A stretch of 64,000 bases of DNA from DASVFB01 sp963766345 (GTDB taxonomy: Bacteria > Actinomycetota > Thermoleophilia > Gaiellales > Gaiellaceae). The position numbers were made by a program, and so were the translations under genes. Under the pieces are notes generated by a model. It saw only the letters and a program-made list of their open reading frames with translations. It made no database searches and was not told where the DNA came from. The stretch's first letter is position 1. Each line of letters starts with the position of its first letter. Of the stretch, positions 7,949 through 16,904 are shown in pieces. The stretch spans positions 124,001 to 188,000 of the forward strand of contig CAVXZL010000008.1 in NCBI GenBank assembly GCA_963766345.1, read 5' to 3'.

Positions 7949-9622
7949 GTGAACGAGCGCGAGCTCGAACGCAGGGCCAGGGTCGCTCAGCTTCTCCTCC
8001 GAGCTGCGCGGACGCTCGGCGAGACCGTCGAGCCGGACCGCGTGTACGACCGCTTTCACGACCTGCTCGCGGAGTTCGTGCTGCTCGACGGTGTCCTCGT
8101 CTCGTCGTACGACGAGAGCGACGGTTTCATCCGCTGCGAGTACGCCTGGTCAGACGGCAACCGGCTCGACGTTTCCGTCTTCCCACCGATCGCGCTCAAC
8201 CGCGAGGGCGGCGGCATGCAGAGCAAGGTGATCGTCAACGGCCAGCCGCTCCTCTTCAACGACGTCGCCGAGGTCGTGCGGGATCCCGGCGGGACCTATT
8301 ACGACGTCGACCGCGAGGGCAATGTCCGCAAGCTGCCCGAGTCCGGGCCGCCCGGATCGAGCGCGGCGATGATGGTGCCGGTCAAGCACGAGGGTCGCGT
8401 CGTCGGCGTCGTCCAGGTGATGGCGAACAGCGGCTCGTACACGCAGGAGCAGCTCGAGCTTGCCGACGCGCTCGTGCAGCAGATGGCGGCCGCGGTGCGA
8501 AACGCGCGCCTCCAGAAGGAGCAGCGGCGGCTCGAGGCGGCCGAGGTGGCGGCGCGGGCGGTCGCCGCGGAACGCGAGCAGGCCGCGTTCGTGCTCGACC
8601 TCGTCGGCGACGGGATCTTCCTCGTCGACGAGGCGGGCATCGTCCGTCTCTGGAACCGAGCGGCCGCGCAGGTCACGGGCCTCAGCACCGACGACGCCTG
8701 CGGCCGACCTCTCACCGAGCTCTTCCCCGACTGGCTCGCGCTCGTCGAGCGGATTCCCGTGTCCGGGCACGGCGCGTCGACGCAGTCGGTGACGCTGCCC
8801 GTCGCCGTCGGCGGTCGCGACCTGTGGCTGTCGTTCGTCGCAGTGCGCGGCGACGGCGGCCTCGTCTACGCCTTCCGTGATCTGACGAGCGAGCGCCGGC
8901 TGGACGAGGAGAAGAGCGACCTGATCTCGACGATCTCGCACGAGCTGCGCACGCCGATGGCCGCCGTCTACGGCGCCGCGCAGACGCTGCTCGAGCGGGA
9001 GGCGGATCTGACGCCCGGGCAGAAGCGGCAGATGCTCGAGATGGTCGCGGAGCAGTCGGCGCGCCTCAGCCAAATCACCGAGGCGGTGCTCCTCGCGACG
9101 CAACTCGACCGCGACACGCTGTCGGTCGACACCGAGCCGGTCGACCTCGGCGAGCTCGCACGCTCGACCGTCGAGACGATGAGGTCGCACCTGCCGCCGA
9201 CGACGGACGTCGACGTCGAAGTGGCACCGGACGTCGGCACCGCGACCGGCGCGCGCGACCGCATCCAGCAGGTGCTCGTGAACCTCGTCGATAACGCGGT
9301 CAAGTACGGGGGCGACACGCCCGTGCACGTGCGCGTCGAGACTGCGAATGGAATCGTGCGCCTCGTCGTCGCCGACTCCGGGCCCGGGATTCCCCACGCC
9401 GAGCAGACGCGCATCTTCGAGAAGTTCTACCGAGCCGGGCCGGAACTGACGCGACCCTCGGGCGGTACGGGGCTCGGCCTCTACATCTCGCGCGAGCTCG
9501 TCCAGCGCATGGGCGGCCGGCTCGACGTCGAGTCCGAGCCGGGGGCAGGCGCGGCGTTCGTGGTCGAGCTCCCGAGCGCCGAACCGGATGTAGCAGCACA
9601 TTTGAGAAGGCTTTCTTACTAA
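7949..9622 (+). CDS. Sensor histidine kinase, GAF-PAS-HisKA-HATPase
   Basis: 557 residues from GTG at 7949, with no membrane segment, so cytoplasmic. Order: a GAF domain at about 25-190 (MMVPVKHEGRVVGVVQVMA), a coiled coil rich in A/E/R, a PAS domain at about 215-310 (GDGIFLVDEAGIVRLWNRAA), HisKA with the phospho-accepting His near 331 (STISHELRTPM), then the ATPase with N box NLVDNAVKYGG near 445, DSGPGIP near 475 and GGTGLGLYISRELV near 504. All catalytic boxes are intact. No response regulator is adjacent; the NarL-type regulator at 60227 is far away. It ends two bases before a decayed glycosyltransferase. Confidence 0.95.
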   Translation: MNERELERRARVAQLLLRAARTLGETVEPDRVYDRFHDLLAEFVLLDGVLVSSYDESDGFIRCEYAWSDGNRLDVSVFPPIALNREGGGMQSKVIVNGQPLLFNDVAEVVRDPGGTYYDVDREGNVRKLPESGPPGSSAAMMVPVKHEGRVVGVVQVMANSGSYTQEQLELADALVQQMAAAVRNARLQKEQRRLEAAEVAARAVAAEREQAAFVLDLVGDGIFLVDEAGIVRLWNRAAAQVTGLSTDDACGRPLTELFPDWLALVERIPVSGHGASTQSVTLPVAVGGRDLWLSFVAVRGDGGLVYAFRDLTSERRLDEEKSDLISTISHELRTPMAAVYGAAQTLLEREADLTPGQKRQMLEMVAEQSARLSQITEAVLLATQLDRDTLSVDTEPVDLGELARSTVETMRSHLPPTTDVDVEVAPDVGTATGARDRIQQVLVNLVDNAVKYGGDTPVHVRVETANGIVRLVVADSGPGIPHAEQTRIFEKFYRAGPELTRPSGGTGLGLYISRELVQRMGGRLDVESEPGAGAAFVVELPSAEPDVAAHLRRLSY

Positions 9623-9624
9623 AC

Positions 9625-10338
9625 CTCGTTCGCGAGCTCGCGAGCGAGTTGCCGATCAGCCTGCACGAGTTCGAGAAGAACGCGGGCAAGCGCGAAGCGC
9701 TCTTCCACGCGACGACGCACATGCTCGAGACGACGTCGCGTTCGTCGTCACGATCGACAGCGACACGCTGCTGGCACCGGCCGCGCTCGTACGTGTCGTC
9801 GAGCCGTTGCTCGACCCGAAGATCGGCGCGTCGACCGGCAACGTGCTGCTGCTCAACGAGCGACAGAACCTGCTCACGCGGATGATCGGCACCTACTACT
9901 GGATCGGATTGAACATCAACAAGCAGGCGCAGTCGGTCATTCGCAGCGTCGTCTGCTGCAGCGGCTGCCGGCATCTGACGAACCTCGTGCCGAAGCGCGG
10001 CTTCGACGTCGTCTACGTCGCCGAGGCGGTGAGCTGGCTGCAGATCCTGATCTGGGATCTGAGCGCGCCGTTCCTCGCGTTCGGGCTGCGCATCGGCCTC
10101 ATCGTCGTCGTCGTCGTGACGAACCCGCCGCTCTTCTTCACCGCGATCCTGCCGAGCTGGATCTTCCTGCTCCTGATCCGCTACATCTTCGTGCCGCTGC
10201 GCGCACCGGAAAGCTGCCGGGATTGTTCCTCTACATGTTCTTCTACGAGGGCTGCCTGTCTGGCTGAACCTGTGGGCGCTCTTCACCGTGCGGAACAAGA
10301 GCTGGGTGACGCGCGCTCCCGTGCCGCAGCCGGCGTGA
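9625..10338 (+). pseudogene. Degenerate family 2 glycosyltransferase (hyaluronan/chitin synthase-like)
   Basis: Pieces of a processive GT2 enzyme are spread over several frames. ISLHEFEKNAGKREAL lies near 9655. A shifted frame then gives DVAFVVTIDSDTLL (the DxD-type nucleotide-sugar site), LTRMIGTYYWIGLN and VCCSGC. After it comes LTNLVPKRGFDVVYVAEAV, joined directly to a membrane region (LGLRIGLIVVVVVT-like helices), with two more frame changes before WLNLWALFTVRNKSW and TGA at 10336-10338. The GDDR and QxxRW portion that should follow VAEAV is missing, so a catalytic segment is deleted as well. The gene cannot make an active synthase. Confidence 0.75.
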
Positions 10339-10350
10339 GATGATCGAGCC

Positions 10351-10866
10351 GTGCCGTTGCTACGCAGACGCGGAGGGCCGGGCGGAACGCAGTACCGCAT
10401 GCGCGAGAAGATGTTCGCGATCGGCGACGACTTCTGGATCGAGAACGCGGACGGCGAGCGCGTGTTCAAGGTCGACGGCAAGGCGCTGCGGGTCCGCCAG
10501 ACGTTCGTCCTCGAGTCACCGTCGGGCGAGGAGCTCTACAAGATCCAGGAGAAGAAGCTCCACATCCGCGACACGATGCAGGTGGAGCGTGGCGGCGAGA
10601 CGGTGGCGACGATCAAGAAGGCGCTCATCACGCCGCTACGCGACCGCTACTCGGTCGACGTCGCGGGCGGCGCCGACCTGGAGGCCAAGGGAAACATCGT
10701 CGACCACGAGTACAAGGTCGAGCGTGACGGCCACCCGGTCGCGGAGATCTCCAAGCGCTGGTTCCGTGTCCGCGACACGTACGGCATCGAGATCGCCCCG
10801 GACGAGGACGATGCGCTGATCCTCGCGATCACGGTCTGCATCGACCAGATGGGCCGCGTCGGCTAG
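10351..10866 (+). CDS. LURP-one-related (YxjI/DUF567) protein
   Basis: 171 residues from GTG at 10351. It consists of repeated short beta-hairpins: YRMREKMFAIGDDFWIENA, VFKVDGKALRVRQTFVLES, ELYKIQEKKLHIRDTM, ending with RVRDTYGIEIAPDED. This is the tubby-like barrel pattern of LURP-one/YxjI proteins. The molecular function of the bacterial family is not established; membrane-lipid or small-ligand binding is a guess. No signal peptide. It is convergent with the methyltransferase at 10870 with only 3 bases between. Confidence 0.85.
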   Translation: MPLLRRRGGPGGTQYRMREKMFAIGDDFWIENADGERVFKVDGKALRVRQTFVLESPSGEELYKIQEKKLHIRDTMQVERGGETVATIKKALITPLRDRYSVDVAGGADLEAKGNIVDHEYKVERDGHPVAEISKRWFRVRDTYGIEIAPDEDDALILAITVCIDQMGRVG

Positions 10867-10869
10867 TAC

Positions 10870-11685
10870 TCACTCGGCCTTGACGGCGATCACCTCGACA
10901 TAAGCCGAAGGCGCGACGAGCGTGCCGTCGTCGGCGCGGTTGTGCTTCCGATAGACGGTAAGCAGGTCGTTCGCGAGCGCCTCCTGCCCCGTGTCGTCGA
11001 GCGCACCAAAGGCGACCTTCGTCGGCCCGTACCACTCGCGGAAGTAGTCGAGCATGTGCCCGGGCGAGGGAAAGCGCCAGGTCACTTCGCGGGGAATGAA
11101 CTTCAGCGACACGCGTTCGCCGAAGAACCCGCGAACTTTGTCCTCGTCGCCCCAGTTGAACACCGGCTGCACGCCCGGTGGCGGCGGAACGTGCTTTCCC
11201 GTCGCGCCGAACACCTCGTGCATCATCGAGCCCGGCGCCCAGTTGCACATGCCGATGCGCCCGCCGGAGCGGCAGACGCGCACGAGCTCGTCGGCGACGC
11301 GCTGCTGGTCCGGCGCGAACATCGCGCCGAAGGTCGAGACGACGACGTCGAACGAGCCGTCCTCGAACGGGAGGTTCTGCGCATCGGCGATCTGCGTCGT
11401 GATCCGCAGGCCGTCCGCCTCGGCGCGCCGCGTCGCCTGCTCGAGGAGGTCGGGCACGAAGTCGATGGACGTGACATCGCCCCAGCGACGCGCTGCGGCG
11501 AGTGAAGCAACTCCGCTGCCGGCGCCGACGTCGAGCACGCGCTCGCCGGGATGGAGCTCGACGCTCTCGCAGAGCAGCTCGCCGTGCAGCACGTTGAGCG
11601 CGCCGACGCGCCCGAAGTCGCCGCTTGACCAGACGCCCTGCTGCCGCTCGGTGATGGCCTTGTAATCCGGTGCAGCCTCGCTCAT
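10870..11685 (-). CDS. Class I SAM-dependent methyltransferase
   Basis: 271 residues from ATG at 11685. Motif I is VLDVGAGSGVASL near residue 50, the acidic residue after strand 2 is in SIDFVPDLLEQA, and LPFEDGSFDVVVSTFGAMF is the ubiE-like post-II region. The C-terminal part (WYGPTKVAFGALDDTGQEAL) matches small-molecule methyltransferases of the UbiE/COQ5 type. The substrate is unknown. It lies 48 bases downstream of the SARP-type regulator on the same strand and may be cotranscribed with it. Confidence 0.9.
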   Translation of the reverse strand: MSEAAPDYKAITERQQGVWSSGDFGRVGALNVLHGELLCESVELHPGERVLDVGAGSGVASLAAARRWGDVTSIDFVPDLLEQATRRAEADGLRITTQIADAQNLPFEDGSFDVVVSTFGAMFAPDQQRVADELVRVCRSGGRIGMCNWAPGSMMHEVFGATGKHVPPPPGVQPVFNWGDEDKVRGFFGERVSLKFIPREVTWRFPSPGHMLDYFREWYGPTKVAFGALDDTGQEALANDLLTVYRKHNRADDGTLVAPSAYVEVIAVKAE

Positions 11686-11733
11686 GCCGTGTCCTCCCTT
11701 GTCGCCGGTGTCTCGTCCGGCGGCGATTTTCTC

Positions 11734-14652
11734 TTACTCGCCGTCGAGCGCGTAGGCGACCGCTCCTTCGTCGCTCAGCTCGGCTCCCGCCGCCGCCAGC
11801 TCGTCGAGCCGGCCGGCGCCCAGAGCAGCACCCGCGCCCTTCGCCGCAACCTCGGCGGCCGCGGGATAAGCGCGCGGGCGCGTCCGCCCGCGGCCTCGTA
11901 TCCCGGCCGCCGCTCCGACAAGCATCGCGGCGCGCTCCGCTGCGCCGCGGTCGGCGGCGACTGCGGACAGGACGTCGAGCGCCTCGGCGACGACGCGCCA
12001 CTCGCGGATCTCCCACGCCTCGCGCACGGCTGCGCGGCCGCGACTCTCTGCGCCGTCGAGCCCGCCGCGACGGCGCGCGACCTCGCCGAGAGTGGCGTTC
12101 GCCACCGCCACGTGCCACCGTTCGCCGAGCGCCAACGCGCGCGAGAGTGATTCCTCCGCGAGGTCCTCGGCGCGGTCGACCTCGTCGCGTCGGAGCGCGA
12201 GCTCCGCCAGGCTCGCGAGGAAACCGACGAGGAGTCGCGGCGGCTCGCCGGCGGCGCGGACGAGGACGAGGCCCTCCTCGTAGAGCCGTTGCGCCTCGGC
12301 GACGTCGCCGTCGTCCTGTGCGCAATCGGCCAGGAAGCCGAGCGTCCACGCCGCGCCCGCGACATCGCCCGTTCGTCGCTTCACTGCAAGGCTTTCGTCC
12401 GCCGCCTCGCGCGCCGCGGAAACGTCCCCGGTCGCGCGCAGCGCACCGGCGAGGTTGTGCAGCCAGCGTCCCTCGCTGACGTGCGATCCCGCCTCGCGCG
12501 CGAGCGTCGCCGCCTCCCGCAACAACCGCTGCGGCACGCCGAGCTCCGCGACGCGATACGCCACCGTGCCCAGACCGCCGATGAGGTCGGCGCGCAGATC
12601 GGCGGGTGCATCCTCGGAGACGGCGAGCGCCCGCTCGAGCCACGAGCGCCCTTCGAGCGTGTGGCCTCGCGTCGGCCAGAACCACGCGAGCGCCCGCGCG
12701 AGCCGAAGCCCGAGTGCACGATCTCCTTCGCCGAGGCTCCACGCCAGGGCGACGCGAAGCTCGTCGTACTCCAGGTCGACCTGCGTGAGGAGCACGTCCT
12801 CGTCGGGTGCGAACGCGGCAGCCGCGGCACGCTCGGCGAGCTCGAGGTAGTGCACGGCGTGCGCGCGCGCCGCGTCGTCGGTATCGCCGGAGTCCGAGAG
12901 CAGGCCGCGGCCGTATGCGCGCACGGTCTCGAGCAGCCGGTAACGCGTCGGCGAGCCGCGCGAGACGACGAGCAGGGACGCGTCGACGAGCTCCGAGACC
13001 GAGGCGAACGCGTCCGAGCCGGACGGCGGCGGCGCGACGTCGGCAGCCGCGGCCAGCGTGAAGCCGCCGGCGAAGACCGAGAGGCGGCGCAGCGCGGCAC
13101 GACCTTCCGGAGTCAGCAGCTCGTAGCTCCACGCGAGCGCGTTGCGCAGCGAACGGTGGCGTTGCGCGGTTGCGCCGCCGGGCCAGCCGAGCACACCGCC
13201 GTCCGCGAGCCGCGCGCGGATCTCGCCGACGCTCAGCGCGCGGACACGCGCTGCGGCGAGCTCGATCGCGAGCGGGATGCCGTCCACCATGGCGCAGATC
13301 GCACGGATGTCGTCGAGCGCCGCGGCGTCGAGCTCGATCGCCGGCTCGGCGGCCCGCGCGCGGGATTCGAAGAGCTGCGGCGCCGCCTCGGCGAGCGGCG
13401 GCAGGACGTAGAGCACTTCGCCGGCGACTCCGAGCGGGCGGCGGCTCGTCACGAGCGCGCGTGCGCCGGGTGCCGCCGCGAGCAGCTCGACGAGGGCCGT
13501 CCTGCACGCGTCGAGCACGTGCTCGGCGTTGTCGACGACGAGGAGCGTGTCGAGCGAGCCGATGCGCGCGGCCGCCGCCTCGATCGCGGGGAGCGCGGTC
13601 GCTCCCACGCCGACGGCGCGCGCGATCTCGTCGGGAAGCGTGGCGCCGTCGGGGAGCGCGGCGAGGTCGACGAACCACACGCCTCCTCCGTGTCGACCGC
13701 GCCCGCGGCGGCCGGCCTCGAGCGCGAGACGCGTCTTGCCGCCGCCGCCGATGCCCGTCACCGTGACGAGCCTCGACTCGCGCAGCAGCCCGTCGAGCTG
13801 CTCCAGCTCGCGCTCGCGACCGACGAAGCTGCTCACCGGCGTCGGCAGGTTCGTCGGCGGCTCGCGCGCCGCTGCGGGTGCGTCGACGTCGTGCCGGAGG
13901 ATGCGCACCTGCAGCTCCTCGAGCCTCGGCCCCGGCTCGAGCCCGAGCTCGTCGAGCGCCGCGCGCGCCCTTGCATAGGCCGCGAGCGCGTCGGCCTGGC
14001 GGCCGGATCGGTACAGCGCGAGCATCAGCTGCTCCCACAGGCGCTCGCGAAGCGGGTGCTCGGTGACCAGCGCCTCGAGCTGCGCCACGAGCATCACCGT
14101 CTCGCCGCGCGCGAGGTCGGCGTCGGCGCGCTCCTCGAGCGCGTGCAGCCGCAGCTCCTCGAGCCGGGCCACCTCCGGGTGCGACGAGAGCTCCGGCAGG
14201 TCTTCGAGGACGCGCCCGCGCCACAGCGCAAGGCCACGCGACAGCAGCTCGCTCGCCGCGGCGGCGTCCCCGGCGTCCCGGGCGGCGCGTGCCGCCGCGA
14301 CGAGGCTCTCGAACCGGATCGCGTCGACTGCGTCGGGATCTACGGCGAGCAGGAAGCCGCGCCGCCGCGGCTGCAGCACCTCGGTTCCGACGAGGCGCCG
14401 CAGCCGCGACACGTACGAGCGAACCGTGCGCACCGTCGACGCCGGCGCATCCTCTCCCCAGACGGCCGCGACGATCGTCTCCGCCGTCACGACCCGCGCG
14501 GGCTCGAGGAGCAGGACCGCGAGGACGGCGCGCTGTCGCGGCCCTCCGAGCGCGAGGATCCCGCTTCGACCGTCCGCCTCGAGCGGTCCGAGGATGCGGA
14601 AAGGCGCGGACGTCTCGGGCGCGGTGCGAAGCGGGTCGGGAGCGACTGCCAC
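11734..14652 (-). CDS. SARP/BTAD-type transcriptional regulator with NB-ARC-like ATPase and TPR domains
   Basis: 972 residues from GTG at 14652. An OmpR-type winged helix lies at about 15-100 (FRILGPLEADGRSGILALGG, VRSYVSRLRRLVG). The BTAD domain is at about 105-250 (HPLRERLWEQLMLALYRSGR). An AAA/NB-ARC P-loop GIGGGGKTRLALEAG is near 300, with LLVVDNAEHVLDA as Walker B and GIPLAIELAAARVRAL as the GLPLA-like motif. About ten TPR-like repeats fill 580-970. This is the AfsR/LuxR-like 'signal ATPase' layout, activating nearby genes when its ATPase/TPR part is triggered. It is divergent from the cupin, collar protein and methyltransferase set (112-base gap), its likely targets. The open frame extends further upstream but runs through those genes, so I reject that extension. 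Confidence 0.92.
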   Translation of the reverse strand: MAVAPDPLRTAPETSAPFRILGPLEADGRSGILALGGPRQRAVLAVLLLEPARVVTAETIVAAVWGEDAPASTVRTVRSYVSRLRRLVGTEVLQPRRRGFLLAVDPDAVDAIRFESLVAAARAARDAGDAAAASELLSRGLALWRGRVLEDLPELSSHPEVARLEELRLHALEERADADLARGETVMLVAQLEALVTEHPLRERLWEQLMLALYRSGRQADALAAYARARAALDELGLEPGPRLEELQVRILRHDVDAPAAAREPPTNLPTPVSSFVGRERELEQLDGLLRESRLVTVTGIGGGGKTRLALEAGRRGRGRHGGGVWFVDLAALPDGATLPDEIARAVGVGATALPAIEAAAARIGSLDTLLVVDNAEHVLDACRTALVELLAAAPGARALVTSRRPLGVAGEVLYVLPPLAEAAPQLFESRARAAEPAIELDAAALDDIRAICAMVDGIPLAIELAAARVRALSVGEIRARLADGGVLGWPGGATAQRHRSLRNALAWSYELLTPEGRAALRRLSVFAGGFTLAAAADVAPPPSGSDAFASVSELVDASLLVVSRGSPTRYRLLETVRAYGRGLLSDSGDTDDAARAHAVHYLELAERAAAAAFAPDEDVLLTQVDLEYDELRVALAWSLGEGDRALGLRLARALAWFWPTRGHTLEGRSWLERALAVSEDAPADLRADLIGGLGTVAYRVAELGVPQRLLREAATLAREAGSHVSEGRWLHNLAGALRATGDVSAAREAADESLAVKRRTGDVAGAAWTLGFLADCAQDDGDVAEAQRLYEEGLVLVRAAGEPPRLLVGFLASLAELALRRDEVDRAEDLAEESLSRALALGERWHVAVANATLGEVARRRGGLDGAESRGRAAVREAWEIREWRVVAEALDVLSAVAADRGAAERAAMLVGAAAGIRGRGRTRPRAYPAAAEVAAKGAGAALGAGRLDELAAAGAELSDEGAVAYALDGE

Positions 14653-14763
14653 GTCGCTATTCAAACGCGCTGCCACGAGATTGCAACGGCGGTCCAACTG
14701 GGCTGCAACACCCCTCGGCGACGCTGCTCCGCGACAAGCAGTCCCGCGATCAGGGAGGAAAGC

Positions 14764-15114
14764 ATGACCCAGTTGAAGGAGACCCACGTCAGCGCCAGCG
14801 TCGACGCCGACGGCTTCGAGCCGTTCCTCGTCGGCGCCGAGCAGGCGGGCGAGGTGCGGTGGCTCCGCACCGAGGGCTCGGCCGGCAACGCACTCGCGGC
14901 CGCGCTCTGGCGCTCCGAGCCGGCGACGTACGACTACGTCTTTCCCGGCGACGAGACGTTCCACGTCATCCGCGGCGCGGTCTCGATCGAGCTGCCGGAC
15001 ACCGGCGAGCGCGTCGAGCTGCGCGCCGGCGACATCGCGTCGTTCGACGCCGGCACGCGCTCGGTCTGGCACGTCACCGAGCCGTTCCTGAAGTTCACCG
15101 TCGTCGCGGGCTGA
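14764..15114 (+). CDS. Cupin domain protein (DUF861/EutQ-like)
   Basis: 116 residues from ATG at 14764, with a strong GGAGG ribosome site 6 bases before it. It is a single beta-barrel cupin: DYVFPGDETFHVIRGAVSIE, then GERVELRAGDIASFDAG and SVWHVTEPFLKFTVV. This is the DUF861 type that binds small ligands or sugars and sometimes regulates. Metal ligands are reduced compared with classical cupins (one E and one H evident). First gene of the set divergent from the SARP regulator. Confidence 0.9.
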   Translation: MTQLKETHVSASVDADGFEPFLVGAEQAGEVRWLRTEGSAGNALAAALWRSEPATYDYVFPGDETFHVIRGAVSIELPDTGERVELRAGDIASFDAGTRSVWHVTEPFLKFTVVAG

Positions 15115-15149
15115 CCGCGGCAAGCAAACACGACACAAGGGAGGGACGA

Positions 15150-15299
15150 CACGCGGCGCTCTTCTCGCTGCTCGGGAACCGGTACGGAGGCGACGGCGTG
15201 TCCACCTTCGCGCTGCCCGATCTGCGCTCGGTGACGCCCAACGGGATGACGTACTCGATCTGCGACCCCGGCGTGTTCCCCAGCGGCGGCTTTCAGTAG
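15150..15299 (+). pseudogene. 3' remnant of a phage-tail-collar-like gene
   Basis: The frame ending in TAG at 15297-15299 reads HAALFSLLGNRYGGDG, TFALPDLRS and TPNGMTYSICDPGVFP. It closely parallels the end of the intact gene 15328-15918 (LYWLLGTQYGGDG, TFALPDLRP, TPNGLTYSVCVDGMFP). An AAGGGAGG ribosome-site-like stretch at about 15137-15144 directly precedes it, with no start codon. It looks as if a paralogue lost everything between its ribosome site and its last 50 codons. Confidence 0.7.
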
Positions 15300-15327
15300 C
15301 CGCCACGGACGCGAAAGGAGAACCGAC

Positions 15328-15918
15328 ATGACCACACGCTCCAAGCTCGTGCTCGCGGTCGCAACAGCCGTCGTCGCGGTGATCGCAGGATCGATCGGCT
15401 ACGCCTACGCGTCGCCGCCCGCGACGATCCACGCCTGCTACGACAGGGCGAGCGGCAAGCTCCGCTTCACGAACCCCGCGACGAATGTCCCCAAGGGCTG
15501 CACGTCGAAGGAGGCGGCCGTGGACTGGGACGAGCTCGGCATCGCCGGGCAGGGGGGCCCGCAGGGTCCTCAGGGCCCGGCAGGCGAGCAGGGCCAGCCC
15601 GGGCCTTCCGATCAGTCCGCCCAGTCGTTCCTCGGGCGCTTCGACGCGACGGTCACCACCGGCACCGCGCTTGCGGCCCACGGTCCGTCGTGCACGATCG
15701 GCCGCGTACGGTTGGCCGCGGGACGCCTGACCGCCGGCGGCCTGCCCGCAGACGGGCGGTTGCTGGACATCGCCGAGAACGAAGCCCTGTACTGGCTGCT
15801 CGGGACGCAGTACGGAGGCGACGGCAAGACGACGTTCGCACTTCCTGACCTCCGCCCGATCACGCCGAACGGCCTGACGTATTCGGTCTGCGTCGACGGC
15901 ATGTTCCCGCAGCACTAG
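15328..15918 (+). CDS. Secreted collagen-like protein with tail-collar domain
   Basis: 196 residues from ATG at 15328 behind a GAAAGGAG ribosome site. Residues 1-28 are a signal peptide or membrane anchor (KLVLAVATAVVAVIAGSIGY). A Cys-containing segment (HACYDRASGKLRF...KGCTS) and a short collagen-like GPQGPQGPAGEQGQPGP run follow at about 76-92. The C-terminus is a microcystin-dependent/phage tail-collar fold (ALYWLLGTQYGGDG, FALPDLRPITPNG). A surface-exposed trimeric structural protein is the likely role. A truncated paralogue lies just upstream. Confidence 0.88.
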   Translation: MTTRSKLVLAVATAVVAVIAGSIGYAYASPPATIHACYDRASGKLRFTNPATNVPKGCTSKEAAVDWDELGIAGQGGPQGPQGPAGEQGQPGPSDQSAQSFLGRFDATVTTGTALAAHGPSCTIGRVRLAAGRLTAGGLPADGRLLDIAENEALYWLLGTQYGGDGKTTFALPDLRPITPNGLTYSVCVDGMFPQH

Positions 15919-15927
15919 CGAAACGCG

Positions 15928-15959
15928 ACGGCGGCGCCTCCGGCGCGCGGCGCCGCCGT
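15928..15959. terminator. GC-rich hairpin between collar protein and methyltransferase genes
   Basis: The 11-base arms ACGGCGGCGCC and GGCGCCGCCGT are separated by 10 bases. Only two T residues follow, so it is not a classical intrinsic terminator. It may attenuate readthrough or stabilise the upstream message. Confidence 0.45.
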
Positions 15960-15989
15960 TCGATCCCTACCGACATCGAAGGAGGACAC

Positions 15990-16772
15990 ATGCTCCAGCT
16001 CGAGGACACGCGCACATCACCGCCGCCGCATCGCGCGGCACCCGCCTACGACGCCCCCGAGGCGTACGCCGGGCTGATCGAGCCGCGCTACGCGCCGATC
16101 GCCGGCGCGCTCGTCGCCGCAGCACGGACGCAGCCGGGCGACGACGTGCTCGAACTCGGCGCGGGCACCGGCCTCGTCACGAAGCGCGTCGCCGGCCGCG
16201 TGCGTTCGCTCGTCACGACGGACCTCTCGCCGGCGATGCTCGCCGTCGCGCGCCGCTCCGTCCAACGACCCGACACGGCCTACGCGATCGTCGACTACAA
16301 CGCACCGCTGCCGTTCCTCGACGCGTCGTTCGACCTGGTGCTCAGCGGGCTGACCTACGTACAGGACGAGGTCGCGCCGCTCGAGGAAACCGCGCGCATC
16401 CTGCGCCCCGGCGGCCGGCTCGCGCTCTCGATGTGGGGCGCGAGCTACCACGAGCTCCGTCTCCTCTCCGACGCCGTCGAGTCGATCGGCCGCCCGCCGC
16501 TCCCGACGCCGAGCCCGAGCGGGGCAGTCCGCCGTCTCGAGCGCGCCGGCTTCGCTTCCGTCACCTGCCGCAGCATCGAGCTCGTGAACGAGTTCGACAG
16601 CGTCGACGAGTACGTCGCCTACCGCCGCGGATTCGGGACGCCCGCCGGCGCATCCCCGGCGCTGTACCGCCGCTACCTCGAAGCGATCGAGCGACGTGCG
16701 CGCGAGGATGAGGCGCCCGGCGGCAGCTTCACGCTCGGCTGGAAGCTGGCGCTGATCACGGCCGTGCGGTAA
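15990..16772 (+). CDS. Class I SAM-dependent methyltransferase
   Basis: 260 residues from ATG at 15990 behind an AAGGAGGACAC ribosome site. It has VLELGAGTGLVTKRVAGR as motif I near residue 52, TTDLSPAMLAVARR for the acidic loop, LPFLDASFDLVLSGLTYVQD and LRPGGRLALSMWG. This is a UbiE-like small-molecule methyltransferase with unknown substrate. It is the last of three genes with unusually strong ribosome sites downstream of the divergent SARP regulator, which suggests a shared regulon. Confidence 0.9.
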   Translation: MLQLEDTRTSPPPHRAAPAYDAPEAYAGLIEPRYAPIAGALVAAARTQPGDDVLELGAGTGLVTKRVAGRVRSLVTTDLSPAMLAVARRSVQRPDTAYAIVDYNAPLPFLDASFDLVLSGLTYVQDEVAPLEETARILRPGGRLALSMWGASYHELRLLSDAVESIGRPPLPTPSPSGAVRRLERAGFASVTCRSIELVNEFDSVDEYVAYRRGFGTPAGASPALYRRYLEAIERRAREDEAPGGSFTLGWKLALITAVR

Positions 16773-16867
16773 GCGGTGCGGATAGAGACTTCGGGCGCGC
16801 GAGTGTCGCGGAAGACACTCCGAGCTACGATGCGGGTGGACAGTTGGCCAAAATCTCTTGAGCTACA

Positions 16868-16894
16868 CGAAGGCCCGCCATAGGCGGGCCTTCG
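16868..16894. terminator. Perfect 12-base-pair hairpin, possible bidirectional terminator
   Basis: CGAAGGCCCGCC and GGCGGGCCTTCG flank a 3-base ATA loop. It lies between the methyltransferase end and the 3' end of the opposite-strand tRNA. No T-tract is present on either side. Confidence 0.55.
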
Positions 16895-16904
16895 GTGTCC
16901 TGGG

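Noticed and set aside
14653..15915. N-terminal extension of the SARP regulator to 15915
   Set aside because: The frame happens to be open, but it runs antisense through the cupin and collar genes and lacks domain features; the winged-helix domain begins right after the GTG at 14652.
16868..16894. Palindrome as part of a CRISPR array
   Set aside because: Single copy, no regularly spaced repeats nearby; no CRISPR or cas genes were seen anywhere in the window.
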